Assembly (NCBI GenBank): GCA_965217175.1 | Contig: OZ244251.1 | Span: forward strand, 868,001-932,000 | Direction: 5' to 3' | Length of the DNA stretch: 64,000 nt | Source of the DNA: Bin87 sp965217175 | GTDB lineage: Bacteria; Chloroflexota; Dehalococcoidia; Lucifugimonadales; UBA3495 | Shown here: in pieces, positions 8,923-17,869 of the stretch | How the letters are laid out: each line of letters begins with the position of its first letter | Position numbering within the stretch: the stretch's first letter is position 1 | Program-made: the position numbers and the translations under genes | Notes under the pieces: generated by a model | Seen by the model: the letters and a program-made list of their open reading frames with translations, nothing else | The model's database searches: none | What the model was told of the DNA's origin: nothing

Positions 8923-9405
8923 GTGGTGTATACCGACGAAACCATCGCGGCGGCGGTTGCCCAGGGGTTGGCCGCCGCTCGCGATCCCAGCCACCCCGAC
9001 GACGCAGATCTTGGACCGGAGAAATATGCCCGGCTCAGCTCGGATTTTCGCGCCGGCGCATGGAAGCATCTACGGGAGGATGGCGACCTGCCCCAGGCGT
9101 CAAACAAGGCCTGGGGGATGGTAGCCGAAACGGTCAGGGCCGTTAGCGCCCAACACGGCGGCGTCGTCCATCATCATCGCTCAATCTGGCAGGTTCTGCG
9201 GGAATTGTCCGACCTGGTGGCGGAGTCTGGCGACCTGGAAACGCGGGACTGGATCAGGAATTCGTTCATGGTGGCACGCTCCCTGCATTCCAACTTCTAC
9301 GAAGACGAAGCCGCGGCGGAAGACATTACAGCCGGCCTGAGACTGTGCGAAGAGTTGTCGGACCGCCTTTATGAGCTGTTCTGGCCGGAACGACCGACTG
9401 CCTGA
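8923..9405 (+). CDS. PaREP1-family (HEPN-like) protein
   Basis: This encodes 160 residues starting at GTG 8923 (a second GTG follows directly). There is no clear ribosome site, so it may be translated by coupling to the LLM gene 9 bp upstream. The central part, EDGDLPQASNKAWGMVAETV, then a histidine pair, and SLHSNFYEDEAAAEDI match the pattern of the PaREP1 family, best known from archaea. These are small alpha-helical HEPN-like proteins of unknown function. The UGA-containing peroxiredoxin begins 18 bp after its stop. Confidence 0.7.
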   Translation: MVYTDETIAAAVAQGLAAARDPSHPDDADLGPEKYARLSSDFRAGAWKHLREDGDLPQASNKAWGMVAETVRAVSAQHGGVVHHHRSIWQVLRELSDLVAESGDLETRDWIRNSFMVARSLHSNFYEDEAAAEDITAGLRLCEELSDRLYELFWPERPTA

Positions 9406-9423
9406 CACCAATCTGGAGACGTT

Positions 9424-9903
9424 ATGGGCGAGAAGCTACAACAGGGCGACCGGTTGCCTGAAATTTCATTGAACCTGATTGATGGCAACACGCTGACCCT
9501 GCCGGAAGCTATGTCATCACGCTATCTGGCGCTGCTGTTCTATCGCGGCGTATGGTGACCCTACTGCGCGCGGCAGTTGGCCGCATGGCAGAAGGAAAGT
9601 GATGCGCTGTCCCAGATGGGCGTCGAAATTGTCGCTGCCAGCGTTGAACCGAAAGAAGTCGTGGCAGAGATGGCGACCAAGGCCGGCGTTAAATTCCCGA
9701 TGGCCTACGGGGTAACGCCGGAGGACGCCGAATTGCTGGGCGCGTGGTGGTCCGAGAATCACGACGGACACATCCAGCCGACCGAGTTTCTGCTGGGGCG
9801 CGGGGGCACGGTGCTGGGAGCGATGTACGCCAGCGGACCGGTTGGTCGCATCAGCCCGGACGAAGCGGTGCATTTTATCGAGGGTCGCGAACGCCGGGCC
9901 TAG
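9424..9903 (+). CDS. Peroxiredoxin-like selenoprotein (UGA decoded as Sec)
   Basis: This encodes 159 residues if UGA at 9556-9558 (codon 45) is read through. The ATG at 9424 follows GGAGACGTT. The AhpC/TSA-type active site reads FYRGVW-U-PYCARQL, where most relatives have RGxWCPYC; UGA thus takes the place of the peroxidatic Cys, with Cys48 completing UxxC. The frame stays open on both sides for the full family length, and conserved sequence continues after the UGA (EIVAASVEPKEV, then FLLGRGGTVLGAMY). A SECIS-like hairpin follows the UGA (9564-9591). The role is probably thiol-dependent peroxide reduction. A nonsense mutation is the alternative, but the exact position makes that unlikely. Confidence 0.85.
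9564..9591 (+). promoter_or_regulatory. Bacterial SECIS-like hairpin
   Basis: CTGC (9564-9567) pairs with GCAG (9588-9591), and GCGGC (9570-9574) pairs with GCCGC (9580-9584), leaving a loop AGTTG (9575-9579) with G at the second position. The loop begins 17 nt after the UGA. A short stem with a small G-containing loop close behind UGA is the published bacterial SECIS pattern. Confidence 0.7.
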
Positions 9904-9924
9904 GCTGGTCGGGTAAAAGACGGG

Positions 9925-10200
9925 GCAATTGGATTCCCGCGAAAGCGGGAAAGACTAAGGCAATTGCGGCGGGATTGCCACGTCGCTGACGCTGCGGGCA
10001 ATGACAAGGGGTCCTTCGACAGGCTCAGGATGCGCGGGGGCGACAGGCTCAGGATGAACGGGGGCGGCGGGAGCGGGGGGTGATTTGCAGCGGGAGTGCC
10101 ACGTCGCTGACGCTCCTCGCAATGACAAGGGGGTGCGTGGTTTCCCGCTTTCGCGGGAAAGACGGGGGGTGACGCTGCGGGCAATGACAAGGGGGTGCGT
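9925..10200. repeat. Cluster of dispersed palindromic repeats
   Basis: Several modules are strung together: ATTCCCGCGAAAGCGGGAAA (about 9932-9951), TTGCCACGTCGCTGACGCT followed by GCAATGACA (about 9974-10005 and again after 10090), and CCTTCGACAGGCTCAGGAT (about 10013). I see no coding potential here. The same modules recur in other gaps of the window. Confidence 0.8.
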
Positions 10201-10213
10201 AGGGTGAGAGACG

Positions 10214-13144
10214 TTACGGCTCTATTGGCTCCACCCGGACGGCGCAGACTTTGTATTCGGGGATGTGCGATTCGGGGTCGTAGGCGGCGTTGGTCAGGAA
10301 GTTGGCCGCCGAGTCGCCAAGGCGAACGAAGGGAATGAAAATTTCTCCGGTCCTCATGCGGTAGGTGTAGCGTGCCACTCCGGTGAGAGAACCCCGCCGC
10401 GAGCGTACCTGCACGTCCGCGCCGTCCCGCAACCCGAATCGTTCGCCGTCCTGGGGGTTGATTGATACTTCCAGCGAAGGTGTGCGGGCCATGAGTCCAT
10501 CCACGCGGCGGGTGATGGTGCCGCCGTGCCAGTGGTACAGCACCCGCCCCGTGTTCAGCACCAGCGGGAACCGGTCTGAGGGGGTTTCGGCAGCCACCGC
10601 GCCCTGCTCGAAGGCCACGAATTTGGCCCGGTCGCCGCGGGGGAAATCGTCGGCGTAGAGATAGGTGGTGCCCGGATGCTCGGGCGAAGGGCAAGGCCAC
10701 TGGATACCGCCCTCGGCGTCGAGGCGCTGGTAGGAGATGCCGGACATGATGGGAGTCAGTTGGGCCATCTCGTCGAATATTTGCGACGGGTGCTGGTAGG
10801 TGAACTGATTCTGCCAGGGGAGGCCCATCTTGTCGCACATGCGGCGGGCCAGGTCGCACACGATGTCCCAGTCGGGGCGGCTGTCGCCCACCGGCGGGAT
10901 GGCCTGGCGCACGCGCTGCACGCGCCGCTCGCTGTTGGTAAAGGTGCCGTCTTTCTCCGCAAAGCTGGTGGCCGGCAGGATCACATCGGCCAGCTGCGCG
11001 GTTTCGTGCACGAAAATATCCTGCACCACCAGGAAGTCCAGACGGCGGAACAGCTCATCGGCGCGATTGAGGTCGGGTTCACTGAGCAGGGGATTCTCGC
11101 CGGTGATGTACATGGCGCGAACTCCGTCGTCCCGTTCCATGGATTCCACCATCTCGGTTACGACCAGACCGGCGGCGTCGGGAATACGACCGGGGGCACC
11201 CCAGGCGTCGCCGAACCGCACCAGCGTATCGGGACGCAAACCCTGGTAACCGGGCAGCGAGTTGGGCAGACAGCCGGCATCGCCGCAACCCTGGACGTTG
11301 TTCTGGCCGCGCAAAGGCGATATTCCTGAGCCGCGTCGACCGAGCTGTCCGGCGACGAGGGCCAGGTTGAGCAGTCCGTGGGCGTTGGCGGTGCCGTTGG
11401 TGTGCTGGGTGATGCCCATGCCCCAAATCAGGCATGAACCGCCGTAACCGAGGGTGGCGTCGCCGCCTTTGGGTACCGGAGGGCGGGCGAACATGCGGGC
11501 GGCTTCGCGGATGTCGTCAGCGGATACGCCAATGATGGTCGCCGCCCGTTCGGGTGTGTCCGCTTCGATCACGGAGAGCCAGTCCTCGTAACCCTCGGTG
11601 CGGTTGGCAACGAAATCGGCGTCGGCCAGGCCCTCGGCCACGATCACCTGAGCCATGGCGTTGAGCAGCGCCACGTCGGTGCCGGGGTAGGAACGCAGCC
11701 ACAGGTCGGCGTAGTCGCACATGTCGATACGGCGTGGGTTGACTACGATGAGTTTGGCTCCGCGTTCGACGATGGCCCGGCGCATCCGGGAGGCGGCCAC
11801 CGGGTGGTTGGACGTTGGGTCGCAGCCGATGACAACCAGACAGCCGGCGCCTTCGTAGTCGGTGTAGGAATTGCTGGTTGCGCCGCTGCCCAGCGAGGTC
11901 AGCATGGCTTCGACCGATGGGCTGTGGCACAGGCGGGTGCAGTGGTCGATGTTGTTGCTGCTCATTATGAGGCGGGAGAACTTCTGCTGAACGTAACCGT
12001 CTTCGTTGGTGGCCTTGGCGGAACAGAGGGTGGCGAAGGCATCGCCGCGATACTCGACGAGTCGGGTGGCGACCAGATCCAGAGCCTCGTCCCAGGTGGC
12101 CTTGCGGAAGGGACCGGTGTAGCGTTCGCCGTCGCGGATCAGGGGTGTCTGGATGCGGTCGGGATGTTGGGCGAAGGTATATCCGAAACGGCCCTTGACG
12201 CAGAGCATCCCGACGCTGGAGAGATTGTCAGGGTCGTCGTGTGAGGCGACGATGCGGTCGGTGGCGTCGTCAACTTCCAGCTGGATACCACATCCAACGC
12301 CGCAATAGGGACAAGTGGTGCTGACGGTGTGCGTGGGGTCTGCGACGGCCGGCGGTTCCTTGACACTGATGGCGCCGGTGGGGCAAACGCTGAGGCACTG
12401 GCCGCAGGTGGTGCAGATGCTCTCGGCCAGGGGTTTGTCGGCGGCGGTGGCGATGCGGGCCGATTCGCCGGCTCCCAGCACGTCGATGGCGCCGATGAAC
12501 TGGTGGCTGGACTGGCAGGCGTTGACGCAGCGGGCACAGAGGATGCAGGCGTCCATCGCGAGGTTGAAAACCGGGTTGGACGCATCGGTGGCCTGACGGG
12601 GTCGCGGGTCCCAGCGGCGGGCCGAAATGCCGTGGAGTTCGGCTGCGGCGGACAGTTGACCATATCCGCTGACCCCGATTTCCCTGATGGGGAGCGCCTC
12701 AGCGGGAGGGTCAACGCCCCCGTCGCCCAGGCGAAACTCCTTTTCTCCTTCGGGCAGTACCAGGGAGAGGGGAACACGCCTCTCCCGCGTTGAGGGAGCG
12801 CCGGGGTCAGGGTTGTTATTGTCGCTGCCGACCATTCCCAGGGTCAGCTGGATCACGCCGGAGCGGATGCGGCGGACGTCCTCAGTGTCGGTGTTGATGA
12901 CCATGCCGTCGGTGGCCGGCACGGAGCAGGACGCCGGGAATCCGCGGACGCCGTCGATCTGGACGAGGCAGGTGCGGCAGGCGCCGATGGCCGGCATGTC
13001 GGGATCTTTGCACAGCTGGGAAATAGGGACGCCGGCGGTGTTGATGGCGTCCAGGGCGGAGGCTCCAGCGGGCACCGACACCGGTTGGCCATCGACGGTT
13101 ATGGTAATCGTAGGCAGCGCGGCCGGCCGGTTGGCGATGGTCAT
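10214..13144 (-). CDS. Formate dehydrogenase alpha subunit-like molybdopterin oxidoreductase
   Basis: This encodes 976 residues; the ATG at 13144 follows AAGGAATCTACC. Domains in order: an N-terminal [2Fe-2S] ferredoxin domain with Cys45, Cys56, Cys59 and Cys73; a two-cluster ferredoxin part (CILCARCVNAC, CTTCGQCLSVC); then the molybdopterin domain starting CPYCGVGCGIQLE. The catalytic position reads HCTRLCHSPSV, so this enzyme uses Cys where some formate dehydrogenases use Sec. Between the ferredoxin domains (about residues 105-175), the usual His-Cys [4Fe-4S] segment of NuoG-like proteins is missing, replaced by sequence resembling a dispersed repeat. It follows an aminotransferase by 15 bp in an operon. 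No beta/gamma subunit is adjacent, so the electron acceptor is unknown. Confidence 0.85.
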   Translation of the reverse strand: MTIANRPAALPTITITVDGQPVSVPAGASALDAINTAGVPISQLCKDPDMPAIGACRTCLVQIDGVRGFPASCSVPATDGMVINTDTEDVRRIRSGVIQLTLGMVGSDNNNPDPGAPSTRERRVPLSLVLPEGEKEFRLGDGGVDPPAEALPIREIGVSGYGQLSAAAELHGISARRWDPRPRQATDASNPVFNLAMDACILCARCVNACQSSHQFIGAIDVLGAGESARIATAADKPLAESICTTCGQCLSVCPTGAISVKEPPAVADPTHTVSTTCPYCGVGCGIQLEVDDATDRIVASHDDPDNLSSVGMLCVKGRFGYTFAQHPDRIQTPLIRDGERYTGPFRKATWDEALDLVATRLVEYRGDAFATLCSAKATNEDGYVQQKFSRLIMSSNNIDHCTRLCHSPSVEAMLTSLGSGATSNSYTDYEGAGCLVVIGCDPTSNHPVAASRMRRAIVERGAKLIVVNPRRIDMCDYADLWLRSYPGTDVALLNAMAQVIVAEGLADADFVANRTEGYEDWLSVIEADTPERAATIIGVSADDIREAARMFARPPVPKGGDATLGYGGSCLIWGMGITQHTNGTANAHGLLNLALVAGQLGRRGSGISPLRGQNNVQGCGDAGCLPNSLPGYQGLRPDTLVRFGDAWGAPGRIPDAAGLVVTEMVESMERDDGVRAMYITGENPLLSEPDLNRADELFRRLDFLVVQDIFVHETAQLADVILPATSFAEKDGTFTNSERRVQRVRQAIPPVGDSRPDWDIVCDLARRMCDKMGLPWQNQFTYQHPSQIFDEMAQLTPIMSGISYQRLDAEGGIQWPCPSPEHPGTTYLYADDFPRGDRAKFVAFEQGAVAAETPSDRFPLVLNTGRVLYHWHGGTITRRVDGLMARTPSLEVSINPQDGERFGLRDGADVQVRSRRGSLTGVARYTYRMRTGEIFIPFVRLGDSAANFLTNAAYDPESHIPEYKVCAVRVEPIEP
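12766..12815. repeat. Repeat-like palindromic segment inside the formate dehydrogenase gene
   Basis: Read on the minus strand, this segment follows the layout of the intergenic repeat: CCTGACCCC, GGCGCTCCC, a short loop, GGGAGAGG, then a CCCCTCTCCC echo. The same order is seen in the copies at 32202-32376 and 18150-18230. It is in frame and encodes about residues 110-127. Confidence 0.5.
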
Positions 13145-13159
13145 GGTAGATTCCTTGGG

Positions 13160-14371
13160 TTAGCCTTCGAAGTAGCCCTCTTCGCGGAACAGTTCGGCGA
13201 GGCGGGCGATGCCCTCGTGTATCTCGGTGGGGGAGTTGTGGCTGTAGGTGAGACGGAAGTGGTTGTTGCGATCGCGGTCGGAACGGAACATGCCGCCGGG
13301 GTTGTATTTGACATCGCGTTGGGTGGCCTTGACCAACGTGCTCCAGGTGTCCGCGCCCTCGGGCAGGCGCACGAAGATCATCATGCCGCCCTGGGGTTCG
13401 GTCCACTCGCAGAAGGCCGGGAAGTTGGCCGTGAGGGCTTCAAGCATGGCATCCCGGCGGACCAGCAACGCCTTGCGCACTGCTTCGATGTGTTCGGCCT
13501 CGTGGTCGCGCATGTATTCATACACCAGCATGGTGGCCAGATGGCTGGCGTTGCGCCGGGGCAGGTTTTGGGCGTTGGCCAGGGGCAAGGCGGCCTTGAC
13601 GGCCGGCGGGAGGACGCCGAACCCGACGCGCAACCCGCAGCCCAGCAACTTGGTAAACGACGAGACGTACATGACATCGGCGTTATCCCTCATGCCGGAC
13701 ATGGCCGGCGGCAGCGGGTCGCCGTCGATGCGGAAGTCGGCGTAGGATTCGTTCTCGAGGATGGGCACACCCCAGCGTTCGGCCACGTCGAGCAGGGCGT
13801 TGCGCCGGGCTTCGGACACGGTGTAGCCAAGCGGGTTTTGAAAGACGGGAATGGTCCAGATGAACTTGGCGCGGCGACCGGCGGTATCCAGGGACGACAG
13901 GATGTCTTCGACGGCGTCGGGAAGCATACCGTCATCGTCGCTTGGTACATGGATAGGTTCGGCGCCACGTTCCATCATCATGCGGAGGCTGCCCATATAG
14001 GTGAATTCTTCCACCAGGACAGGATCGCCGGGGTTGATGAAGGAATCCAGAAGGATGGTGATGGACCCGCCGGCGCCGTCGGCTATGAAGACGTCGTCGG
14101 GAGAGGCGTTGAATCCGCGATTGGAAGCCAGCCGCTGGGCGATCAGCTCCCGCAAGCCGACGTGTCCGCCGGCTGGTGGGTAGCCAGCCAGCGAGGCCGC
14201 GCCGCCACCCGCGAGACCGGAGGCGATGGCAGTGAGATATTCGTCGGCGTCGATAACCTCGGGCACCGCATTGGTTACGGAGAAGATGTACTTGACCTGT
14301 GCGCCGGCACCCTCCGGAGTTGCCACGGAGCGGGGCAGGTTGCGGGAGAACAGGCTGGCGTAGTCCACCAT
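13160..14371 (-). CDS. PLP-dependent aminotransferase class I/II
   Basis: This encodes 403 residues; the ATG at 14371 follows GGAGGCCCTAAT. It has fold-type I features: the GYPPAGG segment near residue 63, FQNPLGYTVSEARR (cofactor-binding region), ENESYADFR, and SSFTKLLGCGLRVGF with the PLP-binding Lys. This layout is typical of the 2-aminoadipate/valine-pyruvate (MocR-like domain) aminotransferases. The amino donor and acceptor are unknown. It lies 15 bp upstream of the formate dehydrogenase-like gene and 61 bp downstream of a Uma2 gene, on one strand. Confidence 0.87.
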   Translation of the reverse strand: MVDYASLFSRNLPRSVATPEGAGAQVKYIFSVTNAVPEVIDADEYLTAIASGLAGGGAASLAGYPPAGGHVGLRELIAQRLASNRGFNASPDDVFIADGAGGSITILLDSFINPGDPVLVEEFTYMGSLRMMMERGAEPIHVPSDDDGMLPDAVEDILSSLDTAGRRAKFIWTIPVFQNPLGYTVSEARRNALLDVAERWGVPILENESYADFRIDGDPLPPAMSGMRDNADVMYVSSFTKLLGCGLRVGFGVLPPAVKAALPLANAQNLPRRNASHLATMLVYEYMRDHEAEHIEAVRKALLVRRDAMLEALTANFPAFCEWTEPQGGMMIFVRLPEGADTWSTLVKATQRDVKYNPGGMFRSDRDRNNHFRLTYSHNSPTEIHEGIARLAELFREEGYFEG

Positions 14372-14432
14372 ATTAGGGCCTCCGATGGGTGTCGATGTTG
14401 GGTGACGGTTGACCAGGTTGGGTCAGGGCGGA

Positions 14433-15140
14433 TCAGTTGCCGTTGGGTTGTATGCCCTGACGACGCAGTTGGTTTTCAAGCGTCTGAATGCGTTGCTGAG
14501 CGGATTGCAGGGCCGCTTCTGACTCGGCCAGGTTACGCAGCCACTTGGCCTGTATGGGATCGTACAAACGTAATTGTCCGTTGCGGACGCAGATGTCCAG
14601 ACCCAGTACGGAGCTGTACCCGCGCAGGATGGCCTGAGTATCTTCGGCCACGGCGATCTGGCGATACGCCTGCTCCACCAGTGTTTCGCCTTCCAGTGGA
14701 GGGTTGAAGCACTCGCCCGTGGGATCGTAACGCCAGTATTCGGTGACGCCAAGGTCGGCGTAGAGAGTGCGTTTTTCAGTAAGGTCGTTTACGTAGGCGC
14801 TGGTGGACGCGATCTCCATTACGAAATCGGGGGCTTTGCCCTCGCGCCACACGATATACGAGCTGCGGGCGTGGTCATCGACGCCGATGACGGCGAACAC
14901 ATCGGGGGCGACGCGCACGGTGTTGTCGTTCATCCGGTAATAAACGAACATGTTGCCGGCGACGTACACGTCGGGGCGGTCGGCGAAATGCAGCGACAAA
15001 GCGTGGACGGTTTCGGTCAACGGGTAGAACTGCAGGTCGGATTCTGCCAATGGGGCACCGTCGGATTCAGGATAGAAGATGCTCAGGTCATCTTCTTCCA
15101 GGGGCTGGTTCAGGCCGCTCTTGATAAACTTACTGACCAT
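14433..15140 (-). CDS. Uma2 family (DUF820) restriction endonuclease-like protein
   Basis: This encodes 235 residues from the ATG at 15140, behind CGGAGATCGG. The PD-(D/E)xK-like core is seen as PDVFAVIGV, DFVMEIASTSAYVNDLTEKR and YADLGVTEYWRYDP. Uma2 proteins are abundant in filamentous and phototrophic bacteria and are predicted nucleases without known substrate. The C-terminus (about residues 195-230) is a predicted helix or short coiled coil (LAESEAALQSAQQRIQTLEN). A second Uma2 copy is at 48129-48812. Confidence 0.85.
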   Translation of the reverse strand: MVSKFIKSGLNQPLEEDDLSIFYPESDGAPLAESDLQFYPLTETVHALSLHFADRPDVYVAGNMFVYYRMNDNTVRVAPDVFAVIGVDDHARSSYIVWREGKAPDFVMEIASTSAYVNDLTEKRTLYADLGVTEYWRYDPTGECFNPPLEGETLVEQAYRQIAVAEDTQAILRGYSSVLGLDICVRNGQLRLYDPIQAKWLRNLAESEAALQSAQQRIQTLENQLRRQGIQPNGN

Positions 15141-15221
15141 GGGCGCCGATCTCCGGAACAAGCGTCAGCGGGCGGGGTTGTTCGCCTGAATGATAGCAGG
15201 TTGATGCCCGGTCGGATACCG

Positions 15222-16442
15222 TCAGCTCGGTTTCCCCACTCCGGAACCCCGGCGCTGGGCCACGCCTTCCCGAATCAGCGGGATCAACTCCCGCCCATAG
15301 TCGGTGGCGTCGGCGAGGGGATCGAAACCGCGGATTATGAAAGCCGAGCAACCAAGGTCGTAGTAGGCCAGAAGGGAATCGGCGACCTGCTGTGGTGTGC
15401 CCACGAGACAGGTAGTGCTGCCTGAGGCCCCGCTGGCGGCGGCAATTGGCATCCACAGGCGTTCGTCGTGCACGTTGCCCTGAGCGGCAAAACGGAGCAG
15501 CCGCCAAGCGCCCTCCGATTGGGGACGCGTCGGCACGCCGGGGGTTATGCGACCGGCGGTGGCCTGCTGCACACGGGTCAGGATGGCCTCGGCGCGTTCC
15601 CACGCCTTTGCCTCGGTTGCGCCCAGAATCGGGCGGGCGGAGAGGCTGAAACGCATGTTGGACGGGTCGCGACCGGCGGCGCCGACGCGATTGCGAACGT
15701 CTGCGATGCGCTCGGCGATTGAGGCTCGGGGCTCTCCCCACAGCGCAAAAAGGTCGGCGCGACGGCTGGCGACGCCAAGCGCCATGTCGGACGCGCCACC
15801 GAAAAACAGCGGCACGTGGGGAGCCTGACGGCATCGGGCCTGGCTGAAAGCGCCCTCCAGCTGGTAAAACTCGCCGTCGTGGTCGAAGGGATCGGTTTCC
15901 GTCCAGATGCGGCGCATGACGTCGAGATATTCATCGGTGCGCCGGTATCGGGCGTCGTGGTCGAGCCAGTCGCCGTCCTGCCGCTGCTCCAGGTCGTTGC
16001 CGCCGGTGATGATGTGCAGGGCGATGCGTCCGTTGGTGAGCTGGTCGAGGGTGGCGGCCTTGCGGGCGGCGAGGGTTGGCGCAACGAATCCGGGGCGGTG
16101 AGCGATGAGATAGCCAAGGCGCTGGGTGTGAGCGGCGGCGTAGCCGGCGATTTCGAAGCCGTCGGGTGTGGACGACGAATACCCGGTGAGAACCAGGTCG
16201 AAGCCGGCGGCTTCGTGGGTGCGGGCGAAGTCCAGGATGTAGTCGGGGTCGACGCCTGATGGCACCTCGGCGCCGGGATTGATTCCGCCGCCAAAGAGGC
16301 TGAGAGTAGCGCCGCGATTCGCGTCTGCCTCTCGCACCACGCCGATCATTCCGATGATGGTTACGCCGTCATCGCTGTACACGCTGGGCGGCGATGCGTC
16401 TACATTGTGTCCGTTGTCGCCGGACAATCCGTTGTCCACCAT
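15222..16442 (-). CDS. LLM flavin-dependent monooxygenase, alkanesulfonate monooxygenase (SsuD)-like
   Basis: This encodes 406 residues; the ATG at 16442 follows CAGGAGCGCGGCACA, which is better than the upstream in-frame ATG at 16493. The SsuD-type pattern is visible: GFDLVLTGYSSSTPDG near the N-terminus, HRPGFVAPTLAARKAATLDQ, GRIALHIITGGNDLEQ, and GGASDMALGVASRRADLF. SsuD cleaves alkanesulfonates with FMNH2 and O2, but the substrate here is unproven and no ssuE or ssuABC gene is nearby. It heads a minus-strand run that continues through Uma2 and the aminotransferase to the formate dehydrogenase-like gene. Confidence 0.85.
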   Translation of the reverse strand: MVDNGLSGDNGHNVDASPPSVYSDDGVTIIGMIGVVREADANRGATLSLFGGGINPGAEVPSGVDPDYILDFARTHEAAGFDLVLTGYSSSTPDGFEIAGYAAAHTQRLGYLIAHRPGFVAPTLAARKAATLDQLTNGRIALHIITGGNDLEQRQDGDWLDHDARYRRTDEYLDVMRRIWTETDPFDHDGEFYQLEGAFSQARCRQAPHVPLFFGGASDMALGVASRRADLFALWGEPRASIAERIADVRNRVGAAGRDPSNMRFSLSARPILGATEAKAWERAEAILTRVQQATAGRITPGVPTRPQSEGAWRLLRFAAQGNVHDERLWMPIAAASGASGSTTCLVGTPQQVADSLLAYYDLGCSAFIIRGFDPLADATDYGRELIPLIREGVAQRRGSGVGKPS

Positions 16443-16651
16443 TGTGCCGCGCTCCTGATAACGGAGAATTTGCATCATCAGTTTAGCGCACAACGGGCCG
16501 TGATGGCGAGGTAACGGTGACGCTGTGCTGCTTGCGGTGGCGTGCTGACAGGCAGGTGATGGCGGGACGCGGCGGCGTTATTGCGGGGTGGGTCGGTTTA
16601 CGTTATGGTGAGCGCTGTCCGACGCAAGATGCTCCCAGGGAGGAATTTCCA

Positions 16652-17827
16652 ATGATCCAGACATTTTCTACACTTTACGCCGGCCATGTGCTGGAAGGCG
16701 ATGGCATCGGATTCGATGGTGTTCCGGCCAATGATCGATGGTATGACAATGACCGGTTGGCCACGGCGATGGACATTGCGCGTCAGGCAGCGGTGTTCCT
16801 GGACGATCTGGGTTTTGACATCCTGTGGATGGCGGAGCACCACTTTCAGCGCGAGGGGTACGAGTGCATCCCCAACCTGCTGATCATGAGCCAATACCTG
16901 GCCCAGCACACCAAACGCATCAAGTTCGGCTGCGGGTTCAACATCCTTCCCATGTGGCACCCCATCCGGCTGGCCGAAGATTTCGCCATGGTGGACATCC
17001 TCACCGAAGGCCGGGTGGTTTTCGGGATCGGGCGCGGCTACCACACGCGCGAGGTAGAGTCATTCGGCGCTCCGATGATCGACGGCGACGCCAACCGCGA
17101 GCTGTTCGAGGAACAGTTTGAAATCGTGATGAAAGCCTTTAACAGCGAGGCGTTTTCGCATCAGGGCAAGCATTACACCATCCCGCCCGAAATTCCCTAT
17201 CGCGGCTATGATCTGAAAGAAGTTACGCTGGTGCCGCGCCCCCGGACTCAACCGGTGGACGTGTGGCAACCCATCGTCAGCGCATCGGACCGGGCGCTGG
17301 ACTTTATGGCCAAGTGGGGTATCAAGGGCGTCATTCTGGGCACGGGCCAGGAATACGTGGAGGAATGGATTCATCGTTACCAGGCGGCCAACCAGCGGGC
17401 GGGACGGGACCTGGCTCTGGGCGAGGGATTGTGCATTGGTCTGTGGGCGATGGTCGACGATTCGGCGGCGGCAGCGCGACGTCAGCTGGAGCCGCTGTTC
17501 GAGGAGCACGTGAAGTTCGCCGCGCCGCTGGGGATGCTGCGTTACAGCGACCAGCAGATTGCGGCCACTGGGCCCGGCGGGGTTGCCAGGCACATCGCCG
17601 CCGGCAGCAACTTCCAGGACGTGATCGACAACCGGGCGTGGTTCGCCGGCAGCCCGGAGGAAACGGTGGCGTACCTGCAAGAATTGCAGCACAAATATCC
17701 TGGGCTGGATCAGGTGATGATCGCCTTCCCCATGGGTGCGACGACGACGCAGTTTCGGGAGCAGATGGGGCGATTCGCCGCCGAGGTGATACCGCATTTC
17801 AAGAAGGAAGGAGCGGCAACTGCTTAA
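16652..17827 (+). CDS. LLM class flavin-dependent oxidoreductase
   Basis: This encodes 391 residues; the ATG at 16652 follows CAGGGAGGAATTTCC, so the long upstream in-frame extension is rejected. LLM signatures: LGFDILWMAEHHFQREGY near residue 52, HPIRLAEDFAMVDILTEGRV near residue 105, and GRGYHTREVESFG. It differs from the neighbours at 18326 and 20612 in lacking the HPPxWxPGTGSPET block, so it belongs to another subgroup. It diverges from the SsuD-like gene across a 209-bp gap. Substrate unknown. Confidence 0.86.
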   Translation: MIQTFSTLYAGHVLEGDGIGFDGVPANDRWYDNDRLATAMDIARQAAVFLDDLGFDILWMAEHHFQREGYECIPNLLIMSQYLAQHTKRIKFGCGFNILPMWHPIRLAEDFAMVDILTEGRVVFGIGRGYHTREVESFGAPMIDGDANRELFEEQFEIVMKAFNSEAFSHQGKHYTIPPEIPYRGYDLKEVTLVPRPRTQPVDVWQPIVSASDRALDFMAKWGIKGVILGTGQEYVEEWIHRYQAANQRAGRDLALGEGLCIGLWAMVDDSAAAARRQLEPLFEEHVKFAAPLGMLRYSDQQIAATGPGGVARHIAAGSNFQDVIDNRAWFAGSPEETVAYLQELQHKYPGLDQVMIAFPMGATTTQFREQMGRFAAEVIPHFKKEGAATA

Positions 17828-17869
17828 TGTATCGGTAGAAACGCGAGAGCAACGATGGCCGTTCCGACC

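Noticed and set aside
9556..9558. Reading the peroxiredoxin as a pseudogene with a nonsense mutation
   Set aside because: The stop replaces precisely the catalytic Cys, the rest of the frame is intact, a SECIS-like hairpin follows, and a second gene shows the same pattern.
13085..14707. Plus-strand 540-codon open frame
   Set aside because: It covers the aminotransferase and parts of its neighbours in antisense. The minus-strand genes have complete family motifs and ribosome sites, so this frame is a shadow.
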